DNA of 64,000 nt from positions 196,129,700 through 196,193,699 of the forward strand of contig JBOZIK010000001.1 of NCBI GenBank assembly GCA_051453625.1. The letters are read 5' to 3'. Position 1 is the stretch's first letter, and every line of letters begins with the position of its first letter. Origin of the DNA: Welwitschia mirabilis (taxonomy: Eukaryota > Gnetophyta > Gnetopsida > Welwitschiales). The notes below the pieces were generated by a model that did not search any database, had not been told where the DNA came from, and worked only from the letters and a program-made list of their open reading frames with translations. Position numbers and translations under genes: made by a program. Below, in pieces: positions 46,101-57,185 of this stretch.

Positions 46101-48085
46101 TCACCCTCCTCTACAATGAATCTTGTCTATTTCTTCTTCATCCAATCATATTAAGAGGTTCTTCTCTATTTTGTCATTTTGATTTGTTAATTTGGAATAG
46201 GTGTTTTGAAGAGCTAATACTCCTGTCATTTGCAGTGTATTGGCTAACTTAGATCTGGATTTTAACTGGAAATTTTTATTTGTATCCATCCAGAGGCATG
46301 TGCTATATGGCTCAATAATGCATCATGATTTTGCTTGCAAATTTCCCCACTATTCCCCATTATCCATGTCTTTTTTCTCAAATCATTAATTGTTTTCAAC
46401 TTTTTACACATTCCTTCATGCCCCTTGGGTTTCTAATGTCCATCTTATTCACTACGCTTATCAAACAAACGGCAATCTCAAATTCATAATGTGAAAATCA
46501 TTTGTCTTCTTATTTTGCTCTCCTGTCCCATTTTCAATGTTCAATGAATCAACTTCCTCTGGAAATAGAAGACTTTGAATTTTCCTTAGATTAAACCACA
46601 AGGATCAGTACTGTTTGTTCTAGTGATATGCTCTAGAGCCAATTTATTTTTTGTATCCTAAACATCTCAAGCAAATAGTCTCTTTCAGATACTAATTGGT
46701 GATTGAAATAACAGTCAAAGCGGATACTCTTAAGTGACCTATGCAAAGTTTTTACTCCTTGTCACATGATTGTTCATACAAAATATGGGCCCATAGACTC
46801 GCAAACATCGAGAATCTTTGGGACACTAACTGATAAATTAACAAGCAAGTTAACCCCAGAAGCTTAGAAAAATAATGGAACTGAAGGAAACACGTGGCTT
46901 GCTGTTATAATTTTCAAAAATATTCTATTCAATATTTTTAATGATGGAAAAATATTAGATGATGACGATGGATCGTGCAAGTTTTTGCTTCTTATAACAT
47001 TTATTATTTCTGATTTTCAACGTATTAACTAATTGCAGAAAGTTTCTTCCTTTTTGCTGTAGGAACCTCTTCATATCAACGCCTAAAGTATCCCTAGCAA
47101 GGACACTCACGGATTATACCACAAAAATTATGAAATAAAAAGTGAACGGGGCATGCATTTAGTCTGTCACTGATTATGGAACTAAGTTTAACTTAAAAAT
47201 GTCAGAGAACTAAAATTATCAAACTTTTACGACACATATTTGTTTGATATCTGGATAGAGTCTTATTTAGAGATACATTGAATCCAACTGATTGTTATAG
47301 AAATTAAATTTACATACAAACAATTATGGAAATTTGTTCTTTAACTTAGATGTGAAATCATTCGTGGTGGGATGGACAAGTACCTCTCTCCTATGGGACC
47401 CACAAAGTTGCACGTAAATCCCATTTTCGAAATTGGTCCTTTGGAGCCCACGTTTTCTGAATGGTTAGTGTTTGAAGGTATCAGCGTAGATGAAAGAGGC
47501 CAACAACATTACCTTGATGCAAGCGTTGCTTTTAAAAGAGCTGTCCTTAATGCAATTGACTATATCTCTAAATTTGGATATACAGAAGAACAGGTATTGT
47601 ATTTTGCTTACCTAGTGTTTTTTCAAGGGCTATACTATCATTATTTTGCATTCAATAAGTTTTCTTTTCACAGGTGTACCTGCTTCTTTCTTGTTGTCCA
47701 TGTGAGGCGAGATTATCAAGCATAGTAGATAACCCAAATGCTGTTGTAACTCTTGCCATTCCAACTGCAATTTTTGATCAGGCAAGCCTATTCTGCTTTC
47801 AAAAACTTTACAATGCACTATCTATGGTGACATAAATTTAGGAAATGTAAACATCCTGAAAGACATTCGCTTTGAAAACCAACAGAAACAGTCTGATGCC
47901 TTCCTAGAATGTTACTTACCATTATATTTCTCTAAAGCAGGTACGGTTTTTAAAGAACCTAGATTATGTTAATTAATTTGATCTTCCTGTTTTAAATGAA
48001 GGATATACGACCACAGAAACAGGGGCCTGCAAGCCTTCCCTCTTTGCTAAAGCATGCAGATGCCTTAAGATGCACTAAGGATTGA
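34120..48085 (+). CDS. Formamidase/acetamidase family protein (FmdA/AmdA), seven exons, 439 aa
   Basis: Predicted amide hydrolase releasing ammonia from formamide or acetamide, presumably cytosolic (no signal peptide seen). Exons: 34120-34338, 34481-34718, 34855-35045, 40276-40511, 47350-47593, 47674-47781, 48002-48085. All junctions keep frame; total 1320 bp. Start MAPGTPCLVVHIDMKKKPWE matches the plant family's N-terminus. Family blocks present: LHNRWHPNIP, YLSGPI, VEICNLGPLPGHEWGYTGIF, GGGLLTDHFP, FAGLTHPGLIGTAPS, AARTIPGRENGGNCDIKNLS, DMHFSQ, HVNPIFEIGP, YLDASVAFKRAVLNAIDY and LAIPTAIFDQDIRP. Introns obey GT-AG except intron 6, which starts GC. Length is slightly under the roughly 450 aa usual in plants. 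Oddities: Cys where relatives have Gly in SQGDGE, and introns 3 and 4 of 5.2 and 6.8 kb hosting transposon debris. The frame is intact, so probably functional. Confidence 0.95.
35046..40275 (+). other. Intron 3 of the formamidase gene (5.2 kb)
   Basis: Donor gtatga after ...GTCTTGGAACG-type exon end, acceptor tgtag. Non-coding apart from a 37146-37442 coding-like remnant. Small frames around 35800-36350 and 38625-39570 match nothing I know. A CT run lies at 36094-36112. Confidence 0.9.
37146..37442 (+). pseudogene. Heptad-repeat (xRDxxLx) coiled-coil-like coding remnant in intron 3
   Basis: A 98-codon frame with two internal stops. At 37218-37343 it encodes six in-register heptads: EREAMIV, ERDMLLV, DRDTTLS, ARDVALS, GRDTTLS, EWDTTIR. 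Such ERDxAL arrays occur in the N-terminal coiled coils of plant GAGA-binding BBR/BPC factors and in some retrotransposon gag proteins. There is not enough sequence to decide. It lies in sense orientation inside the intron and is not part of the formamidase. Confidence 0.5.
41560..42240 (-). mobile_element. Ty3/gypsy reverse transcriptase fragment in intron 4
   Basis: Minus strand, in two frames: CIYIDPKIKPKRSLARRLNS and VIQEEIVKFLIVGLI (near 42080-41940), then SFLDGYNRYNQLTIAEAD, KTSFACLWGTFTSKRMPFGI and CNSPATFQR (41770-41600). These are the start and the catalytic-palm approach of gypsy RT (family FLDGYSGYNQIxIAxED..KTAFxCPWGTFxYxxMPFGLxNAPATFQR). No LTRs found; truncated. Confidence 0.85.
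42790..43960 (-). mobile_element. Copia-type gag/pre-integrase remnant in intron 4 (tentative)
   Basis: On the minus strand, sequence near 43900-43650 resembles a copia gag core (KLFNNVESVYKKLLKQV after a segment with EPKIRAL). The 42999-42796 frame has NIYYSPKCCHNLLFAYHVQT, similar to the copia pre-integrase block xVLYVPxLxxNLLSVxQL. Degenerate and frame-broken. Confidence 0.45.
44830..45480 (+). mobile_element. Ty3/gypsy integrase remnant in intron 4 (tentative)
   Basis: Plus-strand blocks across shifting frames: LLIATEWVEDAPAHSITTKS near 44940, then SFHMQHIFFSIYFSMAKKKS and VGKPLSPSLKNG near 45110-45205. They resemble the gypsy integrase order (W.L.ATDYFTKWVEA....., then F.I.H..S.PYYPQ.NG.AE...K). 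Opposite orientation to the RT fragment at 41560-42240, so a separate or inverted piece. Confidence 0.45.
47782..48001 (+). other. GC-AG intron (intron 6 of the formamidase gene)
   Basis: Exon 6 ends ...TTTGATCAG and the intron begins gcaagc; exon 7 begins GATATACGACC after aatgaag. The junction reads IFDQ/DIRP, matching the conserved family order, so GC is the real donor. CAG/GCAAG is the strong context in which plant GC donors usually occur. Confidence 0.85.
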
Positions 48086-48781
48086 GAGGCGCCTTTAGAA
48101 AGTAACCTTGCTTTTTTCAGACTTCTCAATTACATGTTTCCATTGGAGTAAAAACTGTTGTGAATATTTATTATCTTATGTTAAAGATACCTTTAGCATT
48201 CCCTCATATTCAAAAATGTTAGAACACACATGAAATCCAGTTCTTGGACTCTTTGGATTTCACTGAGCAACCTTTGACAATGTTTTCTCAAATATGTTTT
48301 AACTATGATTCACAGTAGTGATGATCATCCTTCACTTTTTAAGCATTGCAGTGTATCATCTATTTCCTAATAGATAGATATACTAGCACCTTCCTTTGTT
48401 GCACTGATGCATGTTATTGAGTCTGCTTATTTTCATTCAGAAATAACAATGAAGGACAAAGAATTTGTTACAAAACAAGGATTTTGTTAAAATAGGTGAT
48501 TGCATGTCTTTAATCCAGACAAAAATTTATTTTATCAACTAAGTTTTATGACATTTCAAACAAAGCAGAGATGAAATTGCAGTTGCAGTATCATTGTCAT
48601 TGATGCCACTTTTCCAACAAAAGGGTCTTCTCATTTTTTTCTTCTTTTGCTTATTTATTTATTCATTCACTTATTTTGAATGGTGTAGTTGGTGCACTTG
48701 TATTTATCTTGTGTTAATCATGTAAAAAACATCAGCTTTGATGTCTTATGTGCCTGTGTGATATCTCAAAACCTGGTATGA
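48086..48781. other. 3' flank of the formamidase gene
   Basis: Contains the presumed 3'UTR. No clear AATAAA signal and no other feature recognised. Confidence 0.6.
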
Positions 48782-49417
48782 GAAATCTTGGTTTGTTTTT
48801 TTTCCCAATTTTACAATGCTCTGGAAAGATCAATACTGCAAATTATTGTACTTCATTATTGTCTTAATTGACAAGATTTTGTGTTGTCAATCTTCTTCCT
48901 AGCTACCTGAGCTTTCATTATGTTATCATCGTATGTCTTAGGTAAACTTAACGATTTTTCAATGTTTTTCCTATCTTTCACGGTGTATGCTATTTTTCAT
49001 GCCGGAATAGTATTGATTTTCTACATAATAATTGCAGAAGGTTAATTTTAAGGATGGTATATAGAGTTGACTATATACTAATTCAACTTTTGCAATGGGG
49101 AAATTTATTCTTTAATAAATATTTTTAATAAAAAAATTATTTTTCCCTCCTAAATAAGCTTCATGTAATCCATATCACACTCAAGAAGACCACTAGCTTG
49201 GTTGGCAAGATAAAAAGCCATAAGTGGCTCATACTAGCCTAACAGCTTGATATGAAATGTCTAGGTCTCTCTTATGGTCCATACGTAGGATGTTCTAGCT
49301 CTCACTTGGTACACTTTGCAAATGGTATGCTCTGAGTATATGGAATAGAATTGCAAGCCAACCCACATGCCCTGACACTCGAGCTTAAGACTCTATGCTT
49401 AGAACCTTCCTTAAGGA
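48782..49417. repeat. Tandem duplication, copy 1 (about 636 bp)
   Basis: Runs from aatcttggtttg at about 48785 through tgttgtcaatct, aatagtattgatttt, gaaggttaattttaagga, tattctttaataaatattt and gttggcaagat...aaaagccat. The same ordered blocks recur in copy 2. Non-coding. Confidence 0.85.
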
Positions 49418-50690
49418 ATCTTGGTTTATTACTTCCTAACTTTATAAAGCTTTAGAAAGATCAATCAAGTCTTTGACATTGCATCATTTTCTTGGTTCAT
49501 ATTATTATATTTCCTTATTAATTCACAAGATTTAGTGTTGTCGATCCTCTCCCTAGACAAGGAAGCCATCATTATGTTATCAGGGTAAGTCTTAGTTCAA
49601 CTTAAAAGAGTTTTCTATATTTTTCCCATCTTTTGCCCCCAAATGACTTCTTTCATGCTTAGTGTAATATTGATTTTTTATGTAATAATGGTAGAAGGTT
49701 AACTTTTATCAAGGTAGCATGGCTTTCTAAGTCAAAGCAAGTAACTCATGAGTTGAGGTACTCTGTTCAAAGTGATTTTTTTTAAATAATTGTAAAAAAA
49801 TTGGGTCACTGTGACTCATTCAAAAGCCAAATTAGTCAAAAAAAATCAGACTTTAGGAAAGGATAAGTATATATTTGTGAATTGCATTTTAACACTTCTT
49901 TTCGCCTTGTAGACAATGCTTTGACTTATTGCTTATGTAATTAAACTTTTGCATATTTGAAAAGAATATACGTCTTATGTGTTTTGTTGTTAATATGATA
50001 ATAAGTTTGTTGACCAATGCTATAATTCCATATATATATCATACTTGGCTTTCTATCTTGTCCATTGGTAATTTTATGTAATAGTTATTTAAATTCGTTT
50101 TTCTTATTCTTAAGATGTTTTATAGTGATATATACACTTGAGAACATAATCCATCCATAAAATATTACTATTATATTATTTTCTCATCTTTTTTGTTTGG
50201 CACTTCTTAACTTTGTTGTGTAAATGAGTTGCAATTAGGGGATTCAATGAGGTAACAAGTCACAAGTTACAAGTCAAATTTTGACTTTCTTGGTAATCCA
50301 CCAGCCACAAATTATGCTACCTTGCTTTTACTCATTGTATATGGAATTAATTATCCACTAATTTAACTTTTGGGAAGGAGTAATGTATTCTTTAATAAAT
50401 ATTATTAATGCTTTTTCCTTCTCTTTTTCAATTTAAATGAGGTTAATGGAAACCATACAACAGTTACTAGGGCCATTGGTTTGCTTGACAAGATGAAAAG
50501 CCATGACTAGCCCCTATCGACTTGGAGCTAGACATTAAATCTCTAGGTCAGATGTTGAAACTTGCATCTGATATGCCTTAACTACATAGGTAGAACCACA
50601 AGTCAACGTAGACACCATAGCACTTGAACTGACACCCTAAGGCTCACAACTTATCAAAATAGGTTTGAACCAATCAACTATAAGCTATTT
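49418..50690. repeat. Tandem duplication, copy 2, interrupted by a 615-bp element
   Basis: Blocks in the same order as copy 1: aatcttggttta (49420), tgttgtcgatcc, taatattgatttttta, gaaggttaacttttat, then after the insertion tattctttaataaatatta and gcttgacaagatgaaaagccat (about 50490). With the insertion removed it is about the same length as copy 1. Moderately diverged. Confidence 0.85.
49710..50324. mobile_element. 615-bp non-autonomous DNA transposon (MITE-like) with 11-bp terminal inverted repeats
   Basis: Ends caaggtagcat (49710-49720) and atgctaccttg (50314-50324), a perfect 11-bp inverted pair. Inner regions are weakly inverted as well (aagtcaaa and gtaact motifs). It is flanked by cttttat (49703-49709) and cttttac (50325-50331), a likely 7-bp duplication with one change. 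The uninterrupted sibling copy gives the empty site. Superfamily uncertain: hAT elements make 8 bp and Mutator about 9. No coding capacity. Confidence 0.8.
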
Positions 50691-50934
50691 GAACCAACCA
50701 ACTATGCAATATACAAGCCATATTAATTTTTAGATCAAATAAAAAATAAGTAATAAATTTATTAATAAGAAATAATTACTTCATGAGCTAAAAGGTGTTA
50801 ACACCATTGTGTCAAGTTATGTCTTTTAAGTATTTACCTCAAGAGTTAATAGGTCTCATCATTTCTTCATTTTATTTATCCACCGTAAGTGTTTTTAGAT
50901 TACGTGGTTTCAATCTTTCATAAAATATCCGTTA

Positions 50935-51085
50935 GAGATAGCTTAAGTGATGTGTGGGACATCCTTGAGCTACAAATTAGTCTTGGATTTAAACCCCAAG
51001 TGTTAGTGGGTGTTGTCTAGTCACAAAAATTCACCCCAAAGCTTATATTCTATCATCTTTGAAGTCTTGAATGTTGATGTAAATA
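50935..51085 (+). mobile_element. SINE-like tRNA-derived head
   Basis: An A-box-like string tagcttaagtg (50939-50949) and a B-box-like string ggatttaaacc (50985-50995) sit at tRNA spacing, followed by ccaagtgttagtgggtg. No target duplications or A tail identified, so borders are approximate. Confidence 0.45.
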
Positions 51086-52848
51086 TTATTTGAAAATAAA
51101 TGTAATAAATGGTCACTTAATGTAAACAATATAAAGGACTAAGTAATATAACATAACAATAAATAGGCATATAAGTTGATTACTAATGTAGATCCAATTA
51201 AATTATAGGTATGCAAATCACAAAGGGTTTTCTATAATTACGAAGATGCAAGACACAAGGGTTCTAAACTTGGCAATAATCTTACCCTTTGCATGGAGGA
51301 CTTAAATACTATAAATGCTAGTGAATAGGGCTTTTACGAAGCCTTACTATATAATTCTAAAGGCAAAGCTGCAAGATGAATTTTTGATTTTATGTAGCCT
51401 AGTGGATTATTTGAGCAATATGCTACCAATCTTTCCTTGTGATGTATTTTCTTGTGAATCTTGGGTTATCTACCGAGATCAACGCCTTTCTTGGAATATA
51501 TTAATTTAGTTTTATTGTGTTGTGATATCATAGCCTTCCAAGCAAACTTTTTTTTTTTTTTGGTAAAGTAGTTGAGTTCTTGAAAATTTGTTATGCTAGA
51601 GAAACCTATTTCCTTATGTGCTTTTGTTCATGACCATGTTGTCTTAACAATTTGAACTAAATTTGATGTTAACATGTGCCTTGTTTTGCAAAGTTGCTAT
51701 ATTTGCCTCTTATTTTTAAAGAATGCGAGCTTGGTATTAAGTGAAGAAGACTCCAAATGGTGGAGTCATGTAAATAACCCAGTTTTCACAGACCTTCAAA
51801 GAAAACTAAGTTTTTTAGATGGAAGCACTTCTCTTGTCATAGAAGAACATCCAAATCTCTAATTCATTTGAGGTTTTAGGAGCAACTTACGATAATTATG
51901 TGGACTTCGACTAAAACCTAATGGTTGATTTATTTGATAGGGTGGGAGTCGTAACTACCATGTGTTCATTAATATAAATCCTTAGAGTGTTTGAGGTCTC
52001 AGAAATAAGCCTTTGAGGAAGTAGACCTATGAATTTTATTTAGTAGTGTCCACTCTGTTTTGGTTTTATATTATTCCAAGAAGTTAAAATCCTTGAAGAA
52101 GAAATGACTTTGGTAGGAAATTATTTATTAAAAATAGTGTTACAATTAAAATAAAACATTGCATTGTTAAAGGTGGTTCTCTTATAATTTTTCACCAACG
52201 TTGACACTCTAAAGTAGTACAAACTAATCATGATTCCTAGAACAGATGCAATTGGGTGTTTCTTTATTTCAATCATGGAGTTTTTGAAATCCACTCCACT
52301 TATTCTCCATTTTTCAATGCCCTTGTAGATTTTTTTCCCCTTCCTTTTTTCTCTTGCCCCATATGTTACTAGAATTAGAATGATTTTGTTAAAGTCTATA
52401 ATAATTACTTATTATTAGATACTTATGCCATTTATTTACAAATAACTTCAAGCATTTGGCTAAGCAAAACAATTCTTCTCTCTTCAAATTGCATGAAAAT
52501 GCATATAATTTTGAATTACACAAAATGATTTTGCATATTTTATGGAACATAGAGCCTCATGAAAGTAGTTATCCTAAATGGGTTGCATGGTGGATTTGTA
52601 CTATGTGTCTTAGCTAGAATCCTTCTAGACTTATTGGCAAAAAAATGGTTGCCAATGTAAGAGATGAATATGTAAATATTTAACAATATATGTCATCAGA
52701 ACAAAATCCTTTCAATCATGATCACTATAAATAGTTTTCAGAAATAAAAGATTGTTTAAATTCCTAGGAAATCTATGTTGCTAAAAGTGTTATTAGTAAA
52801 AGCAGACATTCTTAGCTTAATATTTAGGACAACAATTGTCATAAAAAA
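51086..52848. other. Intergenic DNA, no gene recognised
   Basis: Short open frames at 51315-51509 and 51674-51862 resemble no known family. A T-run lies at 51549-51560. Confidence 0.5.
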
Positions 52849-52903
52849 AAGAAGAAGAAGAAGAAGAAGAACAAAAAAATTGCTTCTTTATGTTTAGTGA
52901 AAC
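52849..52903. repeat. GAA microsatellite and unique flank left of a gap
   Basis: A GAA run at 52849-52872. Positions 52859-52903 (45 bp) are repeated right of the gap at 53467-53511 with a single T/C difference. Confidence 0.95.
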
Positions 52904-53466
52904 NNNNNNNNNNNNNNNNNNNNNNNNNNNNNNNNNNNNNNNNNNNNNNNNNNNNNNNNNNNNNNNNNNNNNNNNNNNNNNNNNNNNNNNNNNNNNNNNN
53001 NNNNNNNNNNNNNNNNNNNNNNNNNNNNNNNNNNNNNNNNNNNNNNNNNNNNNNNNNNNNNNNNNNNNNNNNNNNNNNNNNNNNNNNNNNNNNNNNNNNN
53101 NNNNNNNNNNNNNNNNNNNNNNNNNNNNNNNNNNNNNNNNNNNNNNNNNNNNNNNNNNNNNNNNNNNNNNNNNNNNNNNNNNNNNNNNNNNNNNNNNNNN
53201 NNNNNNNNNNNNNNNNNNNNNNNNNNNNNNNNNNNNNNNNNNNNNNNNNNNNNNNNNNNNNNNNNNNNNNNNNNNNNNNNNNNNNNNNNNNNNNNNNNNN
53301 NNNNNNNNNNNNNNNNNNNNNNNNNNNNNNNNNNNNNNNNNNNNNNNNNNNNNNNNNNNNNNNNNNNNNNNNNNNNNNNNNNNNNNNNNNNNNNNNNNNN
53401 NNNNNNNNNNNNNNNNNNNNNNNNNNNNNNNNNNNNNNNNNNNNNNNNNNNNNNNNNNNNNNNNNN
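52904..53466. other. Assembly gap (563 N)
   Basis: Both gap edges carry the same 45-bp sequence, so the gap may be spurious or its flanks falsely duplicated. Open frames crossing it are artefacts. Confidence 0.98.
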
Positions 53467-53639
53467 AGAAGAAGAAGAACAAAAAAATTGCTTCTTTATG
53501 TTTAGCGAAACTTGAATTTGATGGATATTTATACTCTAATCCTTTAGCTGTTCTTAATTGTTTAGTCAACCATTTTATTAAGGTTTTTAAGTTAGATGGT
53601 TTTCATCAGCATCTCTTTTACTGAAATGTTAACTTCATT

Positions 53640-54890
53640 CCCTAGAAAGTTTTATGAGTTCGTCGTTAGGTTTTAGAAAGAGATATTATAGAGGATGAGT
53701 TAAAAGTAGCTTGCATTGGCACGGTTAATGGTAAGGATCCAAGATTGGATGGTTTTTTTGTATAGTTTTATACAAAGCATTATGATGTTATTAGAAAAGT
53801 CTACTTTAGGGTAGCTCAAGAATCCTTACCTTATGATAGCTTAGATCCAAAGCTTAATCAAGGTGTCACCCTTCTTGTACCAAAATCAGATGATTTGCAG
53901 TCCATTGCCAATTGAAGAACAATTAATTTACTCAATATCTATTAATAAAATTTAGCTATATATCTAACTAACAGATTGAAGATTGTCCTAACTAATATTA
54001 TTCGTATTGAGCAGAGTGGTTTTGTTAAAACTAGGTATATTTTTAATAACGGTGTGCCTACTTGGTAAGGTTTAACATCGCCAAGGAATACTAATCAAGA
54101 TATTGCTTTTCTTGAATTTGATTATGCAAAATCTTATGATAGAATTGAATAAAACTTCATCTTGGCTTGCATGGAAAAGTTAGGATTTGTTAAGGTTTTC
54201 ACTTGCATGATAAGTTGTTTTTTCAAGAATGCAAGTGGTTTTATTGCCATTGCAAGAAGTGCTAGTTGCATCGTTCTTATTGAAAAATTTATAAGGCAAG
54301 GATGTCCTGTGACTTCTCCCTTTTATCATTGCAGCAGATTTTTATGTCATGCTATTTGGAAAGATGGGTAGGATAATCTTATTCATGGTATTTGTATTGG
54401 TGATAATCCTAGCATATGCCTTTGGAAGACATATCCATTAAAAATCATTGTGATGAATTATGACATATGTTAGAATCAAAGAATTGAGGATATTAAGAGC
54501 TTAAAAGCATTTGGAAATTAGTTGTCTTACCACAATACTAAAACTTTTTTGACATCTCGTACAGCAACATCTACCTATTGGTAGAAGGCTTCTTTATATG
54601 AGTTTGTAGTTGTAACTTGGCCTTCTTGCAGTAATGAAGATAGTTTTTGACATTGCTTCGATGACTACTTTATGCATAAATGCTTCAACATAGGTCCTTA
54701 TACCCTTTCAAGGGTTTCATCCAAACTAAAAGCATATTATCCTTGGAGATCTACTGAATTCCAAGATACTCTTTATCCCTTTGGAAGTGTTTTAGACTTT
54801 GCATCTTTCATGCAATCTAAAGACATTGATGGAATTATATTTTTTAGAGAATTGATAACTCTACTTTTGTAGATGTAAGATTTAAGGCTA
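53640..54890 (+). mobile_element. LINE reverse transcriptase remnant (LINE-C)
   Basis: Plus-strand LINE ORF2 with stops. From about 53680: DIIEDELKVACIGTVNGKDP then RLDGFF (family GKAPGPDGFxxEFY), NQGVTLLVPKSDD, INLLNIY, LTNRLKIVLTNIIRIEQSGF, LEFDYAKSYDRIE (54113-54150; family LDFxKAYDRVEW), MEKLGFVKVF, IRQGCPVTSPFYHCSRFL (54292-54345). Downstream to about 54890 lies further protein-like but broken sequence. The 5' part (endonuclease) would be in or left of the gap. Non-functional. Confidence 0.85.
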
Positions 54891-56229
54891 TTATTTTGTA
54901 AAATATTACTTTTTAATCCACACCCAAGCAATTAAGATTTAGTTGAAGGTTTTTATTTCATTTAACTGTTAGACGATTTGTCAAAGGGGCCTTGCTCAGT
55001 TTCATAAGTTCCTCAAAATCTGGTTGTTTTATAGCATATCCTTTTTGTTTAGAACACCATGCTAACCCTATATGTCATATAAGTAGTAGACACCATTTAT
55101 TAGTCTTAAGGATTTTATCCTTGTTTATGATGATGCATTGCTTGGTTACAATCTTTTTTTCATTTTTTAGTTGACTGTCTTTATTACCTTATCACATGCT
55201 TTTTTGTCTTGTACTTCTTATGTATTTGGGGCATTTTAAAACTTAGTATCAAATTATTATTAGACGTCTCACATCCTCTCGATATGACACAATGAAGCCC
55301 TATGAAGGATGTCAAGATTTGTAATGGACAAAATAAGTTTTAGTTACATTTTATAGCAAATAGAGAAAGCATTATTAAAGTAGTTAAAAATTAATTTAAG
55401 AATTTCACTTAACCTCGTAAACAATGGTATACATAACAATACAAGCTGTGTATCCAAAGACATATCACAAGGAACATTTGAAAAAAAAAAAAGGGAAAAA
55501 GAAATGTGATAATCATAATATGTTAGAAAATTCAAGATATTAATTTTACAATTTTCTTTTTTGATTTTCTTTCCATAGAGATTTGAAAATTTGTTCAAAG
55601 CTCCACATCTAACATGATATTGGGGCAGAGATTGAGAAACGCAAGGATGTTTTGATAATGGAAAAGTAGCAGGTGATAATAGGAGGAGGATCTTTTTATA
55701 TGTGTCAAATGTCCATATAAGAAACATAAAATGCAAACTTTCTATAAGAAGTTTGATGTAATCATTACACTTAAAGTCACTAATAACTTGAATTTAGAAT
55801 AAATTAATATGACGATAAATCAAAATGAGGAGTATGAATTCATGAAAAAACAATGTAAAAGCATGTTAAGACAATCAAACGGTCAGATTTGTGGTTGAAT
55901 TATTTTACCCTTTTCTTCAAAAACGTTTTCCTTACTACTGTAGCAGTTGTCAAATGAAAGACTTATAACGCACTCCGAAAGTATCAAGAAAGAAGAAGAA
56001 ACTCAAAAGTAACAATGCGAAAAAAAGCAAGTATGAAGCAAGGAACAAGGATATTGGAAAAGAAAAATAAATAATGATATAGATAATTAATTCATGTAAA
56101 TACAATATAAGTTTATTTTTTAACACTAAAACTTGGTAATAGAGATGTTAAATATCATGCCATGAATAATAACAAAGAAATGAGATGATACATTACTAGT
56201 AAAGAACACCGTGGGGCTCATCTTATACA

Positions 56230-56314
56230 TTAGCATCTCTTTTTGATAAGATTATCCCAAAAATTTCATGCTCTGAGGATAGGAAACCTTAGCATTTCTT
56301 TTTGATAAGATTAT
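56230..56314. repeat. Direct repeat of 26 bp, spacing 59 bp
   Basis: ttagcatctctttttgat...at at 56230 recurs at 56289 with one change. A local duplication. Confidence 0.8.
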
Positions 56315-57069
56315 TACATAGATGTGTCCTTTTATATCATCTATTTTTAATGCAACAAGCAACACAACGACATTGTATCATTCCAATATTTCCTCTTTTT
56401 AATAACAAGATGTATTCTTTTCGTAGTTTCTCAAACCTGTTTCCAGCAACAGTGTTTCTGAACTAGTTTGTTACCGTAATCTACTTCCTCTATGTACCTG
56501 TGCAAATTATCTATGAATTTTGTTATGAACAGAGCTTTAATATATAGGCAAAAATGAGAGAATTTCCCAATAGCTGCATCCTGAAATGTTGTGTTTATTT
56601 CACATAATACATGTTTACGTCTTTTAATGGTATTTCAAATTAAAATCCTTCTAGAAAATTTCAAGAACCTTTATTTAGACTCGGAATTCTTACAAACTAC
56701 GTCATGCAAATACGAGGATTTGAGAAACAACATTCATCCAATCTTTATTCTATGCATGACAAAGACTCCAAGAATGTTCAATAATTTAAGGTTTCACTAA
56801 TGTTCACATGAGCAGTTTCAAAAGAATTCTTCAGATTATTCGATAGGATTCTGTAGTTCTCCTAACAATGCGGAATAAGGAAATTTTTAAGGGTTTGAAG
56901 AACTTAAGCCTTCCCTCAGTTGCTTCTCTCTACTTCTCTTCAAGCTTCAAATATTAGAGCCTGGTTTCCCTTTACAATGTTTAACCCTTTCCTAGAATTT
57001 TTATTATGATTCAACTAATAATTTTGAGCTTGATGAGCCATATTGTCACAAACAGCCTATCGGGTCTTC

Positions 57070-57185
57070 ATCTTATTCGTTTGACACTTGTTCTCCATTT
57101 AGGAGGCTGTGGGTTTGAACCTTAGGATGCTTGGTCTGACACATTATGAAACCCTAAACATCATTAAAAATCATTTGCTTGAGCA
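57070..57185 (+). mobile_element. SINE-like tRNA-derived head
   Basis: A tRNA-like arrangement: an A-box-like catcttattcg near 57068-57079, then gacacttgttctccatttaggaggc and a B box ggtttgaacct at 57112-57122. The short 3' part ends in an A-rich stretch near 57165-57175. Borders not defined. Confidence 0.45.

Larger units (their letters stand above)
40512..47349 (+). other. Intron 4 of the formamidase gene (6.8 kb) with retroelement debris
   Basis: Donor gtatgt, acceptor cttag. Contains at least two or three decayed LTR-element fragments (listed separately). The rest, 40512-41550 and 45500-47349, shows no recognised coding sequence. Confidence 0.9.

Noticed and set aside
55344-55736. 130-codon hydrophobic minus-strand frame
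   Set aside because: Phe/Leu/Ser/Ile-rich translation expected by chance from AT-rich DNA; no family match.
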